Source: Acidobacteriaceae bacterium (lineage in GTDB: Bacteria; Acidobacteriota; Terriglobia; Terriglobales; Acidobacteriaceae). Taken from it: a stretch of DNA of 59,951 bases. The notes beneath the pieces were generated by a model. The model did no database searches. It was not told the origin of the DNA and saw only the letters and a program-made list of their open reading frames with translations. The translations under genes were made by a program, and so were the position numbers. The stretch spans positions 1 through 59,951 of the forward strand of contig CAHJWI010000026.1 of NCBI GenBank assembly GCA_903642225.1, in the 5' to 3' direction. Positions 31,767 through 40,360 of this stretch are shown here, piece by piece; positions within the stretch are counted from its first letter, which is position 1, and the number at the start of each line of letters is the position of its first letter.

Positions 31767-33728
31767 ATGCCGCTTTTCTCCAGCCGCTTCTATCCCGCGG
31801 TTCTGTTGTGCGCCGTTGCCTCGTCTCTGTTTGCATCTGCCCCGCAGACTCCAATCCAGATCACTGCCGATCTGACCGAGGGTGCACGCCATCTCTACCA
31901 CGCGGAGATCGATTTTCCCGTCAAGCCCGGACCGGCGACGTTCATCACGCCGCAGTGGATTCCTGGAACCCACGCGCCGGGTGGTCCGCTGGCAGACATC
32001 ACCGGCGTGGTATTTACGGCAAATGGGCAGGTCATCCCCTGGCGTCGTGACGACGTCGCTCTTGCTGAGTTCCATGTCACCGTTCCGGCTGGCGTCACTA
32101 CGCTGCATGTGCACCTGGACAGCATTCACTCCCATCGCGTCACAACAAACATGTCGGTGCTCGAGTGGGAATCGTTGATGATGTACCCTGCGCACGTGCC
32201 GGTCGCCAACATCGCAATCCAGCCGTCCGTCACAGTGCCGGCAGGCTGGGGTACTGGGACAGCGCTGAAGCCCGTCGGTACCGTACCAACGCCGCGCGGC
32301 ATGGGCGTTGACCAGGAGAGCCACCAGCCTCCTGCCGACGCGGTCACTACGAAGTACGCCGTGACCACAGTCGAGCAGTTGGAAGATTCCCCCGTGCTGA
32401 CCGGCAAGTACTTCCACGAATTCCCGCTCGCTCCAGACGTAAAGCCGGCGCATTACCTGGATGTAGCAGCCGACGACGCAGAGGACGCGCAGCTTCGGCC
32501 GGCCGTTCTCGCAGAAATTGCAAACCTTGTGCGGGAAGCCGACAAAAACTACGCCTCGCACCACTACTACGACTACCACTTTCTGCTGACGCTTTCCGAT
32601 GTCGCAGGCGGCGAGGGTCTTGAGCACGGTCAGTCCTCAGACAATGGCGTGGGCGAAAAGGCCTTCTCCGACGATGACCACCAACTAGGCGATGCCGACC
32701 TGCTTGCGCACGAGTTCACCCACTCGTGGAACGGCAAGTATCGCCGGCCAGCGCGCTTGGCCCAGTCGGATTTTGCCACGCCGCAGCAGGGCGACCTGAT
32801 GTGGGTGTACGAGGGTATGACGCAGTATTGGGGTAACGTTCTCGCGGCGCGCTCGGGGCTCAAGTCACAGGCGCAGTACCGCGATCTGCTTGCACTGTCT
32901 GCCGCACAGCTTGATGCCAAGAGTGGCCGCGAGTGGAGGCCCACGGAAGACACGGCAGTCGCCGGCAGCCTCATTCGTGGTGGCAACCAGGATTGGGTAA
33001 ACTGGCGTCGAGGCCAGGACTACTACCAGGAGGGTGAGCTTGTTTGGCTCGACGCGGACACCACAATACGCAAGCTCACCAACAACCAGAAGTCGCTCGA
33101 TGATTTCGTCGCCATCTTCCTGGGCAAAGGCGGCAACACCGGCCCACTCATCGTCGGGTACGAGTTTCCAGAGTTGGTCGCCGACCTGAACCAGGTGGTC
33201 AAGTATGACTGGGCCACCTTCCTGCACGATCGGATTAGCAAGGTGAATGCGCGTGCCGACCTTGGCGGCATCACCCAGGGTGGGTACCAGCTGGTCTACA
33301 CAGACAAGCCAAACGCGTCTGAGAAGCAGCTGAATGCAGCGGAGAGCCGGCGCGGTAGCGGCAGGCTGAACACGTGGTATTCGCTCGGCGTCCGCATCGG
33401 CGCCGACGGTACCATCAGCGATGTGCGGTACGGTGGGCCTGCGGATAAGGCCAAGCTGGCACCAGCGGAAAAGATTCTTGCGGTGAACGGTACGGCGTTT
33501 TCCCCTGATGCGGTGCGGTCGGCAATTAAGAACGCAAAAGGCACGACGGAGCCGATGCAGTTCCTCATCCAACAGCAGGACAACGTAATTGCAGTGAGCC
33601 TGAACTACCATGACGGTGAGCGCTACCCAGCGTTGCAGCGCGTGGACGGGACCACGGACTACCTGGACGACATCACAAAGCCCCGCGCATCTATAACGCC
33701 TGCAGCAGTCACTGCCGCAACGAACTAA
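31767..33728 (+). CDS. M61-family peptidase (glycyl aminopeptidase-like) with PDZ domain
   Basis: This 653-residue exported protein has a signal peptide (SSRFYPAVLLCAVASSLFAS), an N-terminal beta domain, and an M61 catalytic domain with the zinc motif HEFTHSWNGK near residue 315 and the third ligand in MWVYEGMTQYW. An M61 landmark before it is GLEHGQSSDNGV. A PDZ domain closes the protein at about 530-610 (SDVRYGGPADKAKLAPAEKI). M61 enzymes are aminopeptidases with a preference for N-terminal Gly or Ala. It ends with a strong terminator. No functional partner is nearby. Confidence 0.92.
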   Translation: MPLFSSRFYPAVLLCAVASSLFASAPQTPIQITADLTEGARHLYHAEIDFPVKPGPATFITPQWIPGTHAPGGPLADITGVVFTANGQVIPWRRDDVALAEFHVTVPAGVTTLHVHLDSIHSHRVTTNMSVLEWESLMMYPAHVPVANIAIQPSVTVPAGWGTGTALKPVGTVPTPRGMGVDQESHQPPADAVTTKYAVTTVEQLEDSPVLTGKYFHEFPLAPDVKPAHYLDVAADDAEDAQLRPAVLAEIANLVREADKNYASHHYYDYHFLLTLSDVAGGEGLEHGQSSDNGVGEKAFSDDDHQLGDADLLAHEFTHSWNGKYRRPARLAQSDFATPQQGDLMWVYEGMTQYWGNVLAARSGLKSQAQYRDLLALSAAQLDAKSGREWRPTEDTAVAGSLIRGGNQDWVNWRRGQDYYQEGELVWLDADTTIRKLTNNQKSLDDFVAIFLGKGGNTGPLIVGYEFPELVADLNQVVKYDWATFLHDRISKVNARADLGGITQGGYQLVYTDKPNASEKQLNAAESRRGSGRLNTWYSLGVRIGADGTISDVRYGGPADKAKLAPAEKILAVNGTAFSPDAVRSAIKNAKGTTEPMQFLIQQQDNVIAVSLNYHDGERYPALQRVDGTTDYLDDITKPRASITPAAVTAATN

Positions 33729-33748
33729 ACGCACATAGAAGCAAGGCA

Positions 33749-33775
33749 AAGGGGAAGCGCAATGCGCTTCCCCTT
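33749..33775. terminator. Bidirectional terminator between the M61 gene and the tRNA genes
   Basis: A perfect 12-bp stem AAGGGGAAGCGC (33749-33760) / GCGCTTCCCCTT (33764-33775) with a 3-base loop. The minus strand continues with a T-rich tract, so it can end both the peptidase message and the tRNA transcript. Confidence 0.8.
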
Positions 33776-33794
33776 CGTCGTTGCTTTCAGAAAG

Positions 33795-33871
33795 TGGTGC
33801 GCCCGGAAGGATTCGAACCTCCGGCCAACTGGTTCGAAGCCAGTTGCTCTATCCAGCTGAGCTACGGGCGC
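33795..33871 (-). tRNA. tRNA-Arg (anticodon TCG)
   Basis: A 77-nt tRNA on the minus strand with acceptor stem GCGCCCG/CGGGCGC, anticodon stem ACTGG/CCAGT around loop CTTCGAA, T-loop GGTTCGAATCC and encoded CCA. The anticodon TCG reads CGA arginine codons. Confidence 0.95.
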
Positions 33872-33918
33872 GTGCTGTTTCGAGAAGCCTCGACTCGCAG
33901 AACACCAGAGGAGGAGTG

Positions 33919-33995
33919 TGGTGCACCCGGAAGGATTCGAACCTCCGACCTATTGGTTCGTAGCCAATTGCTCTATCCAGCTGAGCTACGGGTGC
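33919..33995 (-). tRNA. tRNA-Arg (anticodon ACG)
   Basis: A 77-nt tRNA on the minus strand with acceptor stem GCACCCG/CGGGTGC, anticodon stem ATTGG/CCAAT around loop CTACGAA and encoded CCA. The anticodon ACG, normally edited to ICG, reads CGU, CGC and CGA. The D-arm and T-arm are identical to the neighbouring tRNA-Arg 47 bases downstream, so the pair looks like a tandem duplication. Confidence 0.95.
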
Positions 33996-34091
33996 ACATC
34001 ATTCAGAGGCAAGATTGCCCATCTGCAACTTAGTTAGAGTAACAACTTACGACCTGCCGGGCAAGGGCAGCTCCATCGAGTGCAGAGCTTT

Positions 34092-34349
34092 CTAAACTGC
34101 CTCTTTTGTACTTGCCTCCGCCATCACGGACTTTGGCTGCTCATCCAGTTCAAGGCCCGTACGACGCAGTAGCTGGCGGATGATCTGGTCGGTCAATCGC
34201 GTGGCGTCGTATTCCAGATGAATGAGCCTGGCACGCTCATCCACATGCATCTGCCGAATGCCGTAGACCTCGCGAAGGCTGGCCAGCGCCAGCACAGAAG
34301 CCTCACGTGGCGGCGCGGTGAAGTGGTAGGTGACGTCAACGGTAGTCAT
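34092..34349 (-). CDS. Small conserved-looking protein, ferredoxin-like fold suspected
   Basis: This 85-residue protein (MTTVDVTYHFTAPPREASVL) has an alternating beta-alpha-beta pattern with length similar to heavy-metal-associated domains but no CxxC metal motif. The ATG at 34349 gives a compact protein; the longer frame overlaps nadK and is rejected. It follows nadK by 62 bases on the same strand. I do not recognise the family. Confidence 0.5.
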   Translation of the reverse strand: MTTVDVTYHFTAPPREASVLALASLREVYGIRQMHVDERARLIHLEYDATRLTDQIIRQLLRRTGLELDEQPKSVMAEASTKEAV

Positions 34350-34411
34350 AGCCGGAGCATAGCAGCTTAAGGAGCAGGTCCGGCATTGCATGCTGCTGAC
34401 CAGGATCGGTG

Positions 34412-35269
34412 CTAGCGCTGGCCCCACTTCAGCTTGGACCGCAATACCTTGAAGAGGCCGTGCTGGCCCAGTCGCACCAGGTTGACCGTGTACGGTGAAC
34501 GCTGACACTGGATCTGGTCGCCCTTCGTGAGTTCCACCGCCTCCTGGCCGTCGATCGTCAGAAAGGTCTGGTCCGCCGCGCCTTCCACGTGCAACCGAAT
34601 CTCATAGTCTCCCGGAACCACGATCGGCCGAATGGTGAGCAGGTGCGGACAGATGGGCGTGACGATTGTCGCGTTCACGGCAGGCATCACAATTGGACCG
34701 TTTGCGGCAAGGTTATACGCGGTCGATCCCGTCGGGGTAGACACGATCACGCCGTCCGCTCGAAAACGTGCGACCATGTCGCCGTCCACTTCTACCACAA
34801 ACTCGCCGATGCGCGCGATCGTTCCCTTGCTGAGCACAACGTCGTTCAGCACGTCCCATTGCTGCGCGACCTTGCCCTTGCGCAGCAGGCCCACCCGCAG
34901 CATGCCGCGCACATCCACTTCGCAGCAGCCTTCGCACCAGCCTGCAAGGGTGTTGTACAGCTCTGTTAATGGCACCTCGGTCAGAAAGCCGAGTGATCCC
35001 AGGTTCACACTCAAAATCGGCGTTCCTGTCTTTGCAAACGCGCGCGAGGCGGACAGCAGCGTGCCATCCCCGCCCAGCACAATCACCAGGTCCGGTTTGG
35101 ACAAAGGCAGATTCTCTCGGTCGGTATAGATCGGCTGGTGCAGATAGTTGGCGCTGGTCTTGTCCAGCACGGGCTCGTATCCATGGGCGTCGAGCCACGC
35201 CAGCAGTTCCGCAAGAATGCCTTCGAGCTCGGGCTTCTGCGGCTTGGAAACGATGGCTACGCGAGGCAT
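34412..35269 (-). CDS. nadK: NAD kinase
   Basis: This 285-residue cytosolic enzyme phosphorylates NAD to NADP. The family motif LGGDGTLLSASRAFA is near residue 65, and the second conserved stretch STPTGSTAYNLAANGPIVMP is near residue 180. The length is usual. It lies 35 bases downstream of the TlyA-like methyltransferase gene on the same strand, an arrangement often seen in bacteria. Confidence 0.95.
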   Translation of the reverse strand: MPRVAIVSKPQKPELEGILAELLAWLDAHGYEPVLDKTSANYLHQPIYTDRENLPLSKPDLVIVLGGDGTLLSASRAFAKTGTPILSVNLGSLGFLTEVPLTELYNTLAGWCEGCCEVDVRGMLRVGLLRKGKVAQQWDVLNDVVLSKGTIARIGEFVVEVDGDMVARFRADGVIVSTPTGSTAYNLAANGPIVMPAVNATIVTPICPHLLTIRPIVVPGDYEIRLHVEGAADQTFLTIDGQEAVELTKGDQIQCQRSPYTVNLVRLGQHGLFKVLRSKLKWGQR

Positions 35270-35304
35270 ACTTCCAGTCTACTTGGCCCAACCGCAACAC
35301 GTTG

Positions 35305-36087
35305 TCACTCCCAAAGCACATGCAGCAGAAATTCGCGGTTTCCTTCCGTTCCGGTGATGGGTGACTCTTCCACCTCAACTCCGGTCCCACCCAGCGATTC
35401 CACTGCTTGCCGTACCCGCGCGACGCTCAGCGCATGCGCCTCAGGGTCGCGCACGATGCCCCCCTTCCCAATCCACTCCCGCCCAGCCTCAAACTGTGGC
35501 TTGACCAGGATCACAGCCTCCCCACGCCAACGCTTGCCTGCCGTGCTCATGGAGGCGAACACCGCCGGCAGCAGCAGAGTTGCAGAGATAAAGGAGACAT
35601 CCATCGCCAGAAAGGAAAGCTCAGCCGGCCCACGTGGGCCCTGCAGCCGGTGCGCGTCTGCGAGCAGGGCTTCAGCCTGCAGATGACGCGCGTTGCAGCG
35701 CTCCAGCAGGAGCAGCCGGGGATCGTCACGTAGCGGAACGGCCATCTGCCCGTATCCAGTGTCCACCGCGACAACACCGGCAGCACCACGTTGAAGCATG
35801 CAGTCGGTAAAGCCGCCCGTCGACGCGCCAACGTCCACGCACCATCTGTCGTCCAGCTTGATTTTCCACCGGTCCAGCGCGCCCTGCAGCTTGAACCCAC
35901 CGCGACTCACAAAAGGCAGGTCGTTGCCCAGCAGGCGAATGACGGCATCCTCCGCGACGGCAGCGCCCGCCTTGGCCAGCTTCTGCTCACCGACCAGCAC
36001 CCGTCCGGCCAGGATCATGCCCTGCGCACGTTCGCGCGAAGAGACGAGCCCGCGCTCCACCAGCAGCTTGTCCAAACGTATCGCCAT
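35305..36087 (-). CDS. tlyA: TlyA-family rRNA 2'-O-methyltransferase / hemolysin-like
   Basis: This 260-residue protein has an N-terminal S4 RNA-binding domain (MAIRLDKLLVERGLVSSRER) and an FtsJ-like methyltransferase fold with the SAM motif VDVGASTGGFTDCML and a following FLAMDVSFISATLLLP. TlyA methylates rRNA and sets sensitivity to capreomycin in mycobacteria. The ATG at 36087 begins the S4 domain, so the in-frame extension to 36153 is rejected. It is 35 bases upstream of nadK and diverges from the sigma-factor gene. Confidence 0.92.
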   Translation of the reverse strand: MAIRLDKLLVERGLVSSRERAQGMILAGRVLVGEQKLAKAGAAVAEDAVIRLLGNDLPFVSRGGFKLQGALDRWKIKLDDRWCVDVGASTGGFTDCMLQRGAAGVVAVDTGYGQMAVPLRDDPRLLLLERCNARHLQAEALLADAHRLQGPRGPAELSFLAMDVSFISATLLLPAVFASMSTAGKRWRGEAVILVKPQFEAGREWIGKGGIVRDPEAHALSVARVRQAVESLGGTGVEVEESPITGTEGNREFLLHVLWE

Positions 36088-36167
36088 TGCAAGAAGCTCC
36101 TGTTGTACTGTCGCACCTACTGCCCCGTCGTCAGGCTTGGGCAATGGCTGCATGCACGCGATACACT

Positions 36168-36196
36168 TTCACGAACCGCCGCAAAACCGTGATACT
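36168..36196 (+). promoter_or_regulatory. Candidate promoter of the ECF sigma operon
   Basis: TTCACG (36168-36173) and GATACT (36191-36196) are 17 bases apart, about 50 bases before the preferred start codon. A partial direct repeat ATACACTTTC / GATACTTTCC covers both boxes. Whether this is a housekeeping or autoregulated promoter cannot be told. Confidence 0.35.
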
Positions 36197-36244
36197 TTCC
36201 GCGCGGTCCGGCTGTAGATTGTGCATTTTACGGTGTCAAACGGT

Positions 36245-36886
36245 ATGGAAGAAGCAGACATCTCTTTTCGCCGAAACAGTCCCCGGCAACATCCAGCGGG
36301 TGTGCCGGCGCGTTCCTTTCCCAATGCAGGCCCACCAACCGTGGCAGCGTCGCTCATGCAGAACACCGAGGATGGCGTGCTCCTGGCCCTGGTCGGTCAG
36401 GGGGACGAAGGTGCCATGGCGGCGATGTTCGACCGATACTCGCGCGTGGTGTATTCCGTCGCATTGCGGGTGCTGCGCGATCCAGCCGCCGCGGAGGATG
36501 TCTTGCAAGAGGTGTTCATGCAGATTTGGCGCAAACCCGATGCTCTGGTGACCAATCGGGGAGCAATCGGCGCATGGCTGGCCGTGGTGTCGCGCAATCG
36601 GTCCATTGACCTTTTGCGACGTCGCAAACCCACGGACTCAGTCGACGATGTGGTGCTCGCATCTTCAACCGACCTGGCAGTCGAGTCGGAGCGGACCCTT
36701 ATGATCGAACGTGCGCGCACAATCATGGTCTCCCTGCCCGTAGAACAACGCAAAACATTGGAAATGGCTTTCTTTGATGGTCTGACACACTCCGAGATTG
36801 CGGAAACGACCGGTGACCCGCTGGGCACCGTCAAAACCCGCATCCGTACTGCTTTGCTGGTGCTCAGAAAGGCGATGCACGCATGA
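36245..36886 (+). CDS. ECF RNA polymerase sigma factor, SigK-like
   Basis: This protein has the sigma-70 region 2 pattern (AAMFDRYSRVVYSVALRVL, then AEDVLQEVFMQIWRKP) and a region 4 helix-turn-helix (THSEIAETTGDPLGTVKTRI). The spacing without regions 1 and 3 marks it as an extracytoplasmic-function sigma factor. The start is uncertain: GTG 36221, ATG 36245 or ATG 36356; the last gives the family length, and none has a clear ribosome site. Its stop overlaps the following anti-sigma start by four bases (ATGA), so the pair is co-translated. Confidence 0.88.
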   Translation: MEEADISFRRNSPRQHPAGVPARSFPNAGPPTVAASLMQNTEDGVLLALVGQGDEGAMAAMFDRYSRVVYSVALRVLRDPAAAEDVLQEVFMQIWRKPDALVTNRGAIGAWLAVVSRNRSIDLLRRRKPTDSVDDVVLASSTDLAVESERTLMIERARTIMVSLPVEQRKTLEMAFFDGLTHSEIAETTGDPLGTVKTRIRTALLVLRKAMHA

Positions 36887-38085
36887 TCGAAACGCCCATC
36901 ACCGCAGAAGATTTGACCCTGTATGCCATGCACTTGCTGGATGGAACTGCTGTCGCACGCGTTGACCTCCTTCTGCGTTCCTCGTCCGAGGCGCGTGCGG
37001 AGCTTGCCCAAATCCGCGGAGACTTGGCAGCGTTCGCGCTTTCAGCACCGCAACACACGCCACCGGCGCTCACCCGGCAGCGGCTACTCAAGCAGGTTGC
37101 GCGGGAGGGCCGCGCCGTCCCCATACCTGTCGCCATGCAGGACCTCTCACCATTCGTCATCGACACACCCGGAGCCTCCGATGCGCCCGCACCCGGAGCG
37201 CGCATGGAAAAGCTGACCGTGGAGGAGCGCAGAAGCAGGGTGCGCCTCCCGCGCATCCTGTCTGACCCGGAGCTCATCCTGGATGCGAACGACCCTTCCC
37301 CGAGCGATCGCGCACGGCCTGCATCGTTCACTGCGTCGCTGCCCCATGGCGTATCTTCCATCCAGCCGGTTGCACGCAGAGAGTCGCCCGCTGTCGAGCA
37401 CTTGTTCTCCAATTCAATCGCTCCACCGCCGTCGCGCACAAGGGAGGCACCAGCAGCGGCAATGGCGACACCCCCGCCTGAGCTGCCGGAAGATCGCTAC
37501 GAGTCCTCCACGCCGTTCGCTCGCAGTGCTTACGTCTCAGCGGAGGAGGCTCGGAGTTCCCGCTTCGGCAATGTATCCGCATGGACCGGGTGGGCCGCGG
37601 CCGCCGCACTGGCCGCCGCCGCAGCCTTCCTCTTCTATACCAACCTGGCGCAGCAGCAGCAGCTTGAGAAGCAATCGGCAACGCTCGCTCGCAACGGTGC
37701 CCAGGTACAGCGTGCCGACGTGCTGATGCAGACCCTGCAGAGTTCCGCCGCCCAGCGCTTTGTGCTGGCACGCCAGGACACCGCACCGGTACCCTCCGCC
37801 CGGGTGGCCTACCTGCCGGAGCACGCTTCGCTGATCTTCCAGGGAACGAATCTTGAGGCGCTTGCGCCCTATAAAACCTACGAGCTATGGTTGATCCCCG
37901 CAGGTGAGGGTCGCCAGCCCATGCCGGCGGGAACTTTCAGGCCGGACGCGCGCGGCTATGCCACGCTGGTGCTGCCGCCGCTGCCCCATGGTACGGTGGC
38001 CGGCAATTTCGGTGTTACCGTGGAGGACGACGGCGGCAGCACAACGCCCACCCTTCCCATCCTGCTCATCGGCCAGCAAAGTTAA
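36883..38085 (+). CDS. Anti-sigma factor, RskA-like
   Basis: This 400-residue membrane protein has an N-terminal helical cytoplasmic region (AEDLTLYAMHLLDGTAVARV) of the anti-sigma type without a zinc-binding HxxxCxxC motif. A long disordered Pro/Ser/Ala-rich linker covers about residues 100-225. One membrane helix follows (WTGWAAAAALAAAAAFLFY), then a coiled segment and a periplasmic RskA C-terminal domain (YKTYELWLIPAGEGRQPMPA, LPHGTVAGNFGVTVEDDGG). It should hold the upstream sigma factor at the membrane until a signal triggers release. The linker is unusually long for the family. Confidence 0.88.
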   Translation: MIETPITAEDLTLYAMHLLDGTAVARVDLLLRSSSEARAELAQIRGDLAAFALSAPQHTPPALTRQRLLKQVAREGRAVPIPVAMQDLSPFVIDTPGASDAPAPGARMEKLTVEERRSRVRLPRILSDPELILDANDPSPSDRARPASFTASLPHGVSSIQPVARRESPAVEHLFSNSIAPPPSRTREAPAAAMATPPPELPEDRYESSTPFARSAYVSAEEARSSRFGNVSAWTGWAAAAALAAAAAFLFYTNLAQQQQLEKQSATLARNGAQVQRADVLMQTLQSSAAQRFVLARQDTAPVPSARVAYLPEHASLIFQGTNLEALAPYKTYELWLIPAGEGRQPMPAGTFRPDARGYATLVLPPLPHGTVAGNFGVTVEDDGGSTTPTLPILLIGQQS

Positions 38086-38138
38086 ATGATAACGAGGGTT
38101 TGCCGGCTCAGGCAATCCCCTTTGCTGCACTTCCGACG

Positions 38139-39605
38139 CTACTGAGCCGTAACCTTTACCGCCAGTCCAAACCCCTGCAGAGGAAGTGTTGTCACTACCG
38201 TGTCCGTATCCGTGCGGATCACTGTAACCACCTGCGTATTGCTGGCCGTCACATAGACCTTGCCAGTCGGTGTTCCGCTTGTTGCGGAGATCCAGTTTAG
38301 CTTGCCGCCCACGGGGATAATCGCCGTCGCAACCATGCGCTGCAGGTCAACGACTGTGACCGTTCCATCCACACTGTTCGCCACATACGCCTTATTCTGA
38401 TCCTGCAGAACCGCCACCTGCACCGGCCCAATGCCGACAGGTATGGTGGCCAGCACGTCGCCGAAACCGGCCGCGTCCACGGGGTTTGTGGCGTCACAAT
38501 TTGGATTAGCCGGCTGCGTGATCGCTGAGCAAAGCGGAATGTACACCACAGATAACGACCCTGGCGTTACGCCGTCACCTGCGTTCAACACAGCCATCTC
38601 GTTCACAGCCTGATCCACATCGGCCCACACCGGATTGGGTCCCACAACGATCCGGGGCGTGGAGTCCAGCGCGTTGGTTTGTGTGTTGATCACAGATAAA
38701 GTCCCACCTGTGCCGCTCGCCGTGTCGCCGGCGCTGTTCAGCACAAAAGCCCTGCGTCCGTCGACATTCACCACACCGTACACGGGACTGCGGCCCACCG
38801 CGATCACGTTTGAGATGGCGTTCGTCGTCGTATTTTCCACACCGGTTGCCGTGCCCAGAGAGGTTCCCGGGATGGCACCCTGACTCAACACATACACGCG
38901 CGACGTAGCGGCAGACCCGACAACATACACCGGGTTTGGTCCAAGTGGAAACTCCTGCCGAATTACCGGCGGAATGGCGGCGGTCAACGCGGCCGCCTTG
39001 GTCGTTCCCTGTTCCACGACATACACCGTCCCTGGCGTCGCCGTACCGGTCGAAGTCGCACCGGCTGCCAAAGCCGTGATCTGGGTCGGAACCGAACCGG
39101 TCGCCAGGGTCGTCTGCTTCACGTTGCGGGTCAGGAACGCTGTGGAAAGAAGAGTCGACGTGGATGCTGTGAACGCATCGATCAGCCCGGTATCCGCATG
39201 CAGCACGTACGCCTGCGCCGATGCATCCAGGCCCAGATACGTGGGACTCGGCGCGGTATTCAGCGTGCCGACCACCGAATCACCTGCGAAATCGATCAGC
39301 GTTGCTACACCCGCCTGGCCACTCCCAGGGTCGGCCAAAGCAAGCGCATACTTGCTGGGCTGCGCGGACGGCCCCACCGGATTGATGGCACTCACCACCG
39401 GCCGATAGTTGTTCCCGCAACCAACACCGAAGGCCACCAGCGACAACACACATGCCCCCCCCAAAGAGCGGGGACGCCACTTGGATCCGTGAACCACTGC
39501 TACTGCGCGACGAGCGTCGCCACAACTCTGCTGTACCACCGATTGCAAATGCCGCTCCCTGCGCCGTGCTGAACCGGCAGTTCGCCGGTCCGTTTCGCTC
39601 ACCAT
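38139..39605 (-). CDS. YncE-like beta-propeller lipoprotein
   Basis: This protein of about 488 residues has a lipobox VGCGNN after a hydrophobic segment (GGACVLSLVAFGVGC) and then a series of YVTN-type repeats that form a seven-bladed propeller, for example NAISNVIAVGRSPVYGVVN, DGRRAFVLNSAGD, NKAYVANSVDGTVTVVDLQ and GKVYVTASNTQVVTVI. Such proteins are surface or periplasmic and are thought to bind partners or substrates. The start is uncertain; ATG 39605 avoids overlap with the next gene but leaves a long N-region, and a GTG nearer the signal is possible. Confidence 0.8.
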   Translation of the reverse strand: MVSETDRRTAGSARRRERHLQSVVQQSCGDARRAVAVVHGSKWRPRSLGGACVLSLVAFGVGCGNNYRPVVSAINPVGPSAQPSKYALALADPGSGQAGVATLIDFAGDSVVGTLNTAPSPTYLGLDASAQAYVLHADTGLIDAFTASTSTLLSTAFLTRNVKQTTLATGSVPTQITALAAGATSTGTATPGTVYVVEQGTTKAAALTAAIPPVIRQEFPLGPNPVYVVGSAATSRVYVLSQGAIPGTSLGTATGVENTTTNAISNVIAVGRSPVYGVVNVDGRRAFVLNSAGDTASGTGGTLSVINTQTNALDSTPRIVVGPNPVWADVDQAVNEMAVLNAGDGVTPGSLSVVYIPLCSAITQPANPNCDATNPVDAAGFGDVLATIPVGIGPVQVAVLQDQNKAYVANSVDGTVTVVDLQRMVATAIIPVGGKLNWISATSGTPTGKVYVTASNTQVVTVIRTDTDTVVTTLPLQGFGLAVKVTAQ

Positions 39606-39636
39606 CGATTGTACAGGCCCTGGCACTCCCTTCGCC

Positions 39637-40335
39637 CTACAGGTCCTCCTTGCCCTCAAGCCACCGATGCACAAAGCTGATCTGCAAGTGGAGCCGCATG
39701 GCCGTGTAGCTCAGCACCTCGTGGAGCACACGCTCCGTCTCGTCGGTGTGCGAGATGTTGCCAAAGCTGCTGCGTGGAGACGTATACACAGGCAATCCCT
39801 GCTGCTGGCACAGTGCCGCAATGCGGAATAGGTGTGTTGGATCGCTCACCACCACCACACGGGCAAAGCCGCGCTCCCGGGAGATCTGCGCCAGCCGCTC
39901 CGCCTGCTGTTCGGTGTCGACCGATTCGGTCTCCGCGATGATGTCGCTGAACGGCACACCCTGCGCCAGCAGATAGTCCCGCCCAACGCTGCCCTCCGTC
40001 GCGCCGAAGCGATCGTCGGAACTTCCGCCCAGCGTCACCACAACCGGCGCAATCTGCCTTTGGTACAGCGCCGCCGCATGGTCAAGCCGAGCGTGGTACA
40101 CCGGCGATGGATGCCCGTTGTACTGCGCCGCGCCAAAGACCGCGATGGCGTCTGCCGGATGCGCATCATCGTGGTTGCCGACGGCACGCATCTGCAGGTA
40201 AACCCAGCTGAACCAGGCTGCCGTGGCAAGCACAGCGACAATCACCACGCACCAGGTAAACGTGCGGAAGGCGCTCCCTCCCGCTCGCTTGCTCCTCCTG
40301 CGTCGCGGTAATTTCGCTTTGCCGAATCCGCTCAC
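39637..40335 (-). CDS. YdcF/SanA-like (DUF218) membrane-anchored protein
   Basis: This protein of about 232 residues has one N-terminal membrane helix (TFTWCVVIVAVLATAAWFSW) after a strongly basic stretch, then a DUF218 domain (DAIAVFGAAQYNGHPSPVYH, VTLGGSSDDRFGATEG, ESVDTEQQAERLAQI, VVVVSDPTHLFRI). Some relatives take part in envelope or lipid-carrier homeostasis. The GTG at 40335 has GGAGAGG nine bases upstream and lies after the tsaC stop, so the longer frame is rejected. It follows tsaC by 25 bases. Confidence 0.82.
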   Translation of the reverse strand: MSGFGKAKLPRRRRSKRAGGSAFRTFTWCVVIVAVLATAAWFSWVYLQMRAVGNHDDAHPADAIAVFGAAQYNGHPSPVYHARLDHAAALYQRQIAPVVVTLGGSSDDRFGATEGSVGRDYLLAQGVPFSDIIAETESVDTEQQAERLAQISRERGFARVVVVSDPTHLFRIAALCQQQGLPVYTSPRSSFGNISHTDETERVLHEVLSYTAMRLHLQISFVHRWLEGKEDL

Positions 40336-40360
40336 AAACCAGGCCCTCTCCGTCGCCAAA

